Below, in pieces: positions 5,732 through 9,229 of a DNA stretch of 9,229 nucleotides (positions are counted from its first letter, which is position 1; each line of letters opens with the position of its first letter). Source of the stretch: an archaeon (lineage in GTDB: Archaea; Asgardarchaeota; Hermodarchaeia; Hermodarchaeales; Hermodarchaeaceae); NCBI GenBank assembly GCA_016550415.1, contig JABXGU010000702.1, forward strand, positions 1 to 9,229, in the 5' to 3' direction. Made by a program: the position numbers and the translations under genes. Below the pieces are notes generated by a model. The model saw nothing but the letters and a program-made list of their open reading frames with translations. It was not told the origin of the DNA and made no database searches.

Positions 5732-7045
5732 CTATCTGATTAGGGGAATCACTGCAGGAGCGTATCTATTGAGGTCCTCCATTGTTTCGACCATGGGTGC
5801 TAGGAGACCTAGTTTGCCTGCTGTGGAGCTGATATCGGTTTTTATTCCTGTGAATTCTATGGCTGTGATTGCATCTCCTCCTGCTCCGTAGATTTTGAGC
5901 TTGCCATTGCGTTTTCGTACGAGTTTCATGAATTTTTTGAAGTGGTCACCAAGGGTTTCGAAGCGGTTGATGTTGAAGGGGCAGCCATTGATGATGAGAA
6001 GCTGACTACCCTTAATCTTGTCTGCATAATATTGGACTGTGTCAGGTCCAATGCCTTGGACTTCGTATTTGATTTTGCTTTGGGGTTTGAGTGTGTGGAA
6101 TATTAGTTTTTGAGGTGTTTGTTCGATGAGGTCTTGTGCGATGTAAATTCTGTCGGGGTCATAGTATTTCTCGAATTGTTTCATTTCGTTGGAACTTATG
6201 TTTTTGAAGAATCGTTCCTCTGTCGGTCCAAAGTTAAGTGAAGGATTCTGGCTTTTCAGAAATACAAGGCTGAGTATGGACCCGGTTATGAATTTAATAT
6301 TTTCATGTTTCGTGTAGAGTCGCAGAACATCGAGATAATCTGTTACTTTTGCCCCAAAAAGGGCAACAACTACCTTCTTGTTTTTGTTTATTTGTTCGTT
6401 AATTTTTGCGTATTTTATCATCTCTTCTGCGAAGCTCCTAGACGGGAAGACAGGAATTCCTCGCCTTTTCAGTAATGATGGAAGTGCCAGCATGGATGCG
6501 TCTTTTTGGGTGCTTCCACGATGGGCGCTGGCAAAGGCATCTTGTACATAGCAAACCCGTTGTCCTGCAAGTCGAAGCTTTTCTATAAGTCGAACCGGGG
6601 GTGTATCGAAGAGATTGTGTGGAACCTGTGTTTCCCATGGGGCAAAGCGAAGGTTATTGCTTAGAACATTTTTGCCCTGGGTGAGGTCATTGAATTGTGT
6701 TAGACCCCAACAAGTTTCACTGAATACGTATTTCCATTCGAGGAATTCCTCAGCATACTCCTTCTGTAGAATCCGATTCAAGAGACGTGCATGGGCTATA
6801 AGTGGATAGAAATCTACTTTACCTGGACGAGACTGATGGGCACCATCGCTGACAGCAACTGCACCTGCTTTTCGAAGCTCCACGGTTGTATGTAGAGCTT
6901 CACGGATTCGACGTTCACCTAGAATTGTATTGGCATCCGACATTGGTGAATTAATATCAGTTCGTTTAATGACAATTGGACTGCCGCCGATGTATTCATA
7001 GCCTTTTGCCCACGCCTCATCAAGTTTCTCTAAAAACTGACGCAA
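5732..7045 (-). CDS. Phosphoglycerate kinase-like protein, divergent archaeal paralogue
   Basis: About 437 residues (440 from the GTG at 7054, used for numbering) with the two-domain layout of archaeal 3-phosphoglycerate kinase, which transfers phosphate between 1,3-bisphosphoglycerate and ADP. The N-domain substrate residues are kept: RTDINSP (31-37), HQSRPG (73-78), NNLRF (133-137; R136) and DAFASAHR (172-179; R179). The C-domain keeps a lysine in LFGAKV (K236), RFE (364-366) and a D394 in GAGGDA. However, the usual GPxGxFE is altered to NGCPFNINRFE, and the STGGGA phosphate loop reads SSTAGK (409-414). Nucleotide handling may therefore be changed: an authentic but diverged PGK, or a paralogue with another acyl-phosphate substrate or no activity. 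Start: TTG at 7045 is favoured, because GGGGTGA (7051-7057) lies 5 nt before it. GTG at 7054 lies within that Shine-Dalgarno. It may be co-transcribed with the transporter upstream (gap about 60 nt). Confidence 0.8.
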   Translation of the reverse strand: MRQFLEKLDEAWAKGYEYIGGSPIVIKRTDINSPMSDANTILGERRIREALHTTVELRKAGAVAVSDGAHQSRPGKVDFYPLIAHARLLNRILQKEYAEEFLEWKYVFSETCWGLTQFNDLTQGKNVLSNNLRFAPWETQVPHNLFDTPPVRLIEKLRLAGQRVCYVQDAFASAHRGSTQKDASMLALPSLLKRRGIPVFPSRSFAEEMIKYAKINEQINKNKKVVVALFGAKVTDYLDVLRLYTKHENIKFITGSILSLVFLKSQNPSLNFGPTEERFFKNISSNEMKQFEKYYDPDRIYIAQDLIEQTPQKLIFHTLKPQSKIKYEVQGIGPDTVQYYADKIKGSQLLIINGCPFNINRFETLGDHFKKFMKLVRKRNGKLKIYGAGGDAITAIEFTGIKTDISSTAGKLGLLAPMVETMEDLNRYAPAVIPLIR

Positions 7046-7050
7046 CAGAT

Positions 7051-7057
7051 TCACCCC
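7051..7057 (-). promoter_or_regulatory. Shine-Dalgarno favouring the TTG start of the PGK-like gene
   Basis: Minus strand GGGGTGA, 5 nt before TTG at 7045. The GTG that opens the longest ORF is part of this element, so it is more likely ribosome-binding sequence than start codon. Confidence 0.45.
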
Positions 7058-7080
7058 TTGATGAAAGCGGATACAGACTG

Positions 7081-7090
7081 AAATATATCT
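7081..7090 (-). promoter_or_regulatory. Possible TATA box of the PGK-like gene
   Basis: Minus strand AGATATATTT in the gap after the transporter stop. A start about 26 nt downstream (near 7061) would leave a leader of about 16 nt to the TTG at 7045, containing the Shine-Dalgarno. The PGK-like gene could thus be transcribed separately from the transporter. Confidence 0.35.
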
Positions 7091-7107
7091 TTCCTAGCAA
7101 CACCAAG

Positions 7108-8064
7108 TCAGACTTTTTCAGAAGATTCTTTAAAGTTCTGCACTATTGAAGAATGAGTTTGAAAGCGGCGAAGTAGTATGATCCCAGCTAGAACTGTTAT
7201 TATTCCAATCAGCCGTAGATAGGAAAATGGAAAGACGAGAAAACCGTCAAGAGGAAGGAAGAGGATATCACCAAATACGAGGACAGCAATTACTATGGGA
7301 ACAAGGGTAGATAATGAATTGTTTACAGGTAGGGCAACGGAGGCACGACGTCGAGAGTATGCACATTGAAGGAGGAAGTATGCTACAATTGAACTTACTA
7401 CATAAAGCCAGAATGACATACGTGTGATAAGGACGAAGATGCAATGGAGATTGAGGATTTGGAAGAAACCAAGAACTTGAATTACTTCAATGGTCATAGC
7501 CTTCAGAAAAATGGTTGCCACACCATAGAGAATGCCAGCCCCAAGTGCAAAGAATAACTCCTTATCGTGGGCTGATCTCCTCTGGCTTGAACCGAGTGCA
7601 ACAAGTAATCCGACAAATACCAAGGAAATAATTGTAGATGTTACGTACCAGAAAATATCATAGGATACAATAACTCGTTCTTCTGCAGCGAAGCTTAACA
7701 TTACAACACCAGCTAGGAGGGATCCGATTCCTATCCACTCCAGGCGGCCAATCTGCTCTCCCCATAACCAGACACAGATTATCACCACGACCAAGATATT
7801 GATGTTTGTCAAGGGTTTAAGCAGACTAACATCAGCGCCAGCGAATGCCTGCCATCTGAGTAGAGCACCGCACACTGCGAGAATACCGCCAAGTAGCCAT
7901 AATGGCGTAGTGAAGATGGCAAATAGTAGCCTGATATGCTTTTTGTAAAAAGCCCGTGGTGTCAGCTCTGGTAGGCCATCCAGACTTTTCCGTTGAAGAG
8001 AATGACCAATTCCTGAAAACACGCCACTTATCAACGTAAGTAATGCTGCAATCGCAAAAACCAA
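7108..8064 (-). CDS. DMT-superfamily (EamA/NIPA-like) membrane transporter
   Basis: A 318-residue protein with ten predicted transmembrane helices in two repeats of five, at about residues 1-22, 46-68, 76-100, 108-126, 133-155, 166-190, 195-212, 213-231, 241-265 and 277-300. This is the length and layout of the drug/metabolite transporter superfamily. Features such as the SLQRKSL loop after helix 1, the Pro-containing SLLKPLTNINILVVV helix, and SVALPVNNSLSTLVPIVIA in the second half recall EamA and NIPA-type (DUF803) proteins; the NIPA likeness would suggest Mg2+ or another cation, but this is a weak inference. The start is TTG at 8064, supported by GAGGTG 5 nt upstream. The PGK-like gene follows on the same strand. 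An inverted repeat (8076-8105) lies just upstream. Confidence 0.82.
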   Translation of the reverse strand: MVFAIAALLTLISGVFSGIGHSLQRKSLDGLPELTPRAFYKKHIRLLFAIFTTPLWLLGGILAVCGALLRWQAFAGADVSLLKPLTNINILVVVIICVWLWGEQIGRLEWIGIGSLLAGVVMLSFAAEERVIVSYDIFWYVTSTIISLVFVGLLVALGSSQRRSAHDKELFFALGAGILYGVATIFLKAMTIEVIQVLGFFQILNLHCIFVLITRMSFWLYVVSSIVAYFLLQCAYSRRRASVALPVNNSLSTLVPIVIAVLVFGDILFLPLDGFLVFPFSYLRLIGIITVLAGIILLRRFQTHSSIVQNFKESSEKV

Positions 8065-8069
8065 TTTGA

Positions 8070-8075
8070 CACCTC
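8070..8075 (-). promoter_or_regulatory. Shine-Dalgarno that decides the TTG start of the transporter
   Basis: Minus strand GAGGTG, 5 nt before TTG at 8064. It is the strongest ribosome binding site near this gene, and no ATG or GTG start is better placed. Confidence 0.6.
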
Positions 8076-8105
8076 AATCAGAAATTAATAACGAATTCTC
8101 TGATT
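8076..8105. repeat. Spaced inverted repeat upstream of the transporter gene
   Basis: AATCAGA (8076-8082) and TCTGATT (8099-8105), 7-bp perfect arms with 16 nt between, so arm centres are 23 bp apart, about two helical turns. It touches the Shine-Dalgarno of the transporter gene and spans an AT-rich, TATA-like stretch. This fits a dimeric regulator site, but chance is possible. Confidence 0.3.
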
Positions 8106-8210
8106 AATCGGAAAAGCCTTTCCAAACTATGATGCCAAGTTCTACGAAAGCCTTAAAGGATTGGGAAGGAGTCAGTGTCGCCAAGTCACCATTGATTGTG
8201 GTTGAAAAAA

Positions 8211-8414
8211 ATGTGGGCAAGCCGTCGTCAGCTTGGCTGGATTATTTCAGTGATTTTACTAGTTACAATCATTGTGTTCCTCATTTACCCCTACGTTTTT
8301 GTTGGTACACCCTTTGCCACTCTTTTCAATGACATTGAAATCTCTGTCGTAGTTGTCTTATTTTCAGGTATGTTCTTTTTGCTTCTTTTACTCCTTTACC
8401 TTGGTTCCCGTTAG
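8211..8414 (+). CDS. Small two-helix membrane protein, function unknown
   Basis: About 67 residues: a basic head (MWASRRQ), helix 1 (LGWIISVILLVTIIVFLIY, about 8-26), a short loop with a few acidic residues (NDIE), and helix 2 (SVVVVLFSGMFFLLLLLLYL, about 45-64), ending GSR. The positive head and GSR tail place both ends inside by the positive-inside rule. No motif identifies a function. Start is uncertain: ATG at 8211 has only a weak GGTTG 6 nt upstream, while in-frame TTG codons at 8196 and 8202 are alternatives; an in-frame stop at 8193 bounds the ORF. Another frame over the same bases (8129-8332) is not hydrophobic and looks like noise. The gene is divergent from the DMT transporter. Confidence 0.5.
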   Translation: MWASRRQLGWIISVILLVTIIVFLIYPYVFVGTPFATLFNDIEISVVVVLFSGMFFLLLLLLYLGSR

Positions 8415-8457
8415 GCGCGAAACTTGTGAAATAGCAGTAAAGGATAATAAGGCAATC

Positions 8458-8482
8458 TAGCTTAGGAGGATATTGGAAGCTA
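8458..8482 (+). promoter_or_regulatory. Hairpin with an orphan Shine-Dalgarno in its loop
   Basis: TAGCTT (8458-8463) pairs with AAGCTA (8477-8482), 6 bp, around a 13-nt loop carrying GGAGG (8465-8469) and a TTG (8473). The TTG opens a ten-codon frame that stops at 8503-8505, before the downstream gene. It may be a leader peptide or a relic; it could also be chance. Confidence 0.25.
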
Positions 8483-8518
8483 AAAGAGATTTGCCAATCA
8501 TTTAGGAAGCAGGACTAA

Positions 8519-8941
8519 ATGAAACATAAACCTAAGAGAGATTCATTCGGTGATTTGGTAGTTGAAGCTTCACTTGAAGAGATTGCCAAAGGAGCAAGGC
8601 GGGTTATCGGTTCTCGAATGAAGGTAATAGAGGGAAAAGGGGGAGTGCGAATTTTTTCTGATGATACTGACACTTGTCCGCTTCAAGTAGTTGCTACTCC
8701 TTTAGCAGAGGGCATATACCGTCTCGATGTTGGCAGTAAATGTACCATGAAGAATTGTGATTATTTCGGTGAATGTGCCCGTCTGGATGCACGAGCTGCA
8801 AAGACACTTGAAAGAGTTATGACAGAAATACTTGGCACACCGTTAGGTGTGAGTGAAACTAGGGTGTGGACACCGGAACGAGTCAAAGATGATGAGAGAT
8901 TACGTCGGATAATTGATCGAATTATAGATGAAGGACCCTAA
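8519..8941 (+). CDS. Four-cysteine protein of unknown function
   Basis: A 140-residue soluble protein that I do not assign to a family. It has a basic N-terminus, an alpha-helical stretch (about 18-32), and a central beta-rich part with C53 (DTDTCPLQV). The cluster SKCTMKNCDYFGECARL follows (C75, C80, C86), and the protein ends in long charged helices (about 88-106 and 119-138). The spacing C-x21-C-x4-C-x5-C would allow one zinc ion or an Fe-S cluster, or a redox centre; none is proven. There are no membrane segments and no signal peptide. Start: a TAA directly precedes the ATG at 8519, so no upstream in-frame start is possible; the Shine-Dalgarno is weak (AGGA, 4 nt). The cupin gene starts 43 nt after its stop on the same strand, so the two may share a transcript. 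Confidence 0.7.
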   Translation: MKHKPKRDSFGDLVVEASLEEIAKGARRVIGSRMKVIEGKGGVRIFSDDTDTCPLQVVATPLAEGIYRLDVGSKCTMKNCDYFGECARLDARAAKTLERVMTEILGTPLGVSETRVWTPERVKDDERLRRIIDRIIDEGP

Positions 8942-8984
8942 TATCCCCTGGTTGTACATTAATCGGTTAAACGAGAGTGAAACA

Positions 8985-9229
8985 ATGAGTGATTCAGAGG
9001 TTGAATGGGATGTGCCGTTGGGTGCTAAGAAGAAAAAACCTTGGGGATACGAAAGACCACTTGGCAGGTTTCAAGGCGTTTTTATTAAGGAACTCTTTTT
9101 TCAAAAGGGAAAGTCTAGCTCATTTCATTATCATGAAGAAAAAGACGAATTTTTCTACCTTGTCCGAGGACACCTTAAGGTGTTGCTTGAAGATCAGGAA
9201 GTAGTCTTGAACCCTGGTGACACACTTCA
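8985..9229 (+). CDS. Cupin-domain protein, N-terminal part, cut by window edge
   Basis: The first 81 residues of a cupin were translated by hand from ATG 8985; the frame is open at the window end. The first cupin motif is perfect: G-x5-HxH-x4-E-x6-G in KGKSSSFHYHEEKDEF (about 41-56) and the following FYLVRG, which supplies the two His and Glu metal ligands. The start of motif 2 (LNPGD) is the last thing seen. The upstream KKPWGYERPLG recalls the PWG(Y)E segment of mannose-6-phosphate isomerase-type cupins, so a sugar-phosphate or small-molecule binding role is possible, but the family is too broad to name a reaction. The ribosome binding site is weak (GAGTGA, 5-6 nt upstream). It lies 43 nt after the four-cysteine gene. 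Confidence 0.85.
   Translation, partial: MSDSEVEWDVPLGAKKKKPWGYERPLGRFQGVFIKELFFQKGKSSSFHYHEEKDEFFYLVRGHLKVLLEDQEVVLNPGDTL

Noticed and set aside
5709..5891. 60-codon plus-strand ORF after the protease
   Set aside because: Antisense to the C-terminus of the PGK-like gene and overlapping the intergenic hairpin; no supporting signal.
8129..8332. 67-codon plus-strand ORF overlapping the two-helix protein
   Set aside because: Mixed composition without domains; the overlapping frame gives two clean hydrophobic helices and is preferred.
8989..9204. 71-codon ORF at the right end
   Set aside because: Out of frame with the cupin beginning at 8985, which carries a perfect G-x5-HxH-x4-E-x6-G motif.

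Overview
This looks like a stretch of archaeal chromosome, most plausibly from an Asgard-type (e.g. Thorarchaeia-like) archaeon. The main evidence is a FEN-1 flap endonuclease of archaeal type, TATA-box promoters, anti-SD-complementary GGAGG/GGTGA leaders with several TTG starts, a phosphoglycerate kinase-like protein with the archaeal RxDINSP/HQxRPG signatures, and a compact Rab/Ras-like small GTPase with a complete G1-G5 set. The lineage is inferred from gene content only. No rRNA, tRNA, transposon, CRISPR array or phage gene is visible, so this is an ordinary cellular region with some unusual small systems.

Layout. Positions 1-697 (minus) hold the N-terminal two thirds of FEN-1, cut by the window edge. 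A four-helix membrane protein follows (891-1256, minus), with a strong TATA box, a perfect palindrome at the predicted transcription start, and a hairpin plus U-tract terminator directly after its stop. Next is a small kinase-fold (aminoglycoside-phosphotransferase-like) protein (1441-2199, minus). It is divergent from a ModE-type one-domain winged-helix regulator (2335-2736, plus), and a Rab-like GTPase (about 2813-3379, plus) lies immediately downstream. At 3597-5672 (plus) is a secreted, membrane-anchored M6-family metalloprotease with two Ig-like domains, one transmembrane helix and a cytosolic zinc ribbon. It converges on a divergent phosphoglycerate kinase paralogue (5732-about 7045, minus), with a 14-bp hairpin between the two 3' ends. 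Upstream of that, on the same strand, is a ten-helix DMT/NIPA-like transporter (7108-8064). A two-helix mini membrane protein (about 8211-8414), a four-cysteine protein of unknown function (8519-8941) and the start of a cupin (8985 to the window end) run on the plus strand.

How the genes may work together. The ModE-like regulator has a perfect inverted repeat between its likely promoter and its ribosome binding site, which fits autoregulation. Its neighbour GTPase has no C-terminal cysteine and is therefore probably cytosolic or partner-recruited. The transporter and the PGK-like protein could be co-transcribed, although a TATA-like element lies in the gap. The protease has its catalytic domain outside the cell and a potential protein-binding zinc ribbon inside. 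None of these links is proven by sequence alone.

Start codons needed care. Several genes begin with TTG behind a well-placed GGTGA/GAGGTG Shine-Dalgarno, and the metalloprotease should start 15 bases later than its longest ORF.
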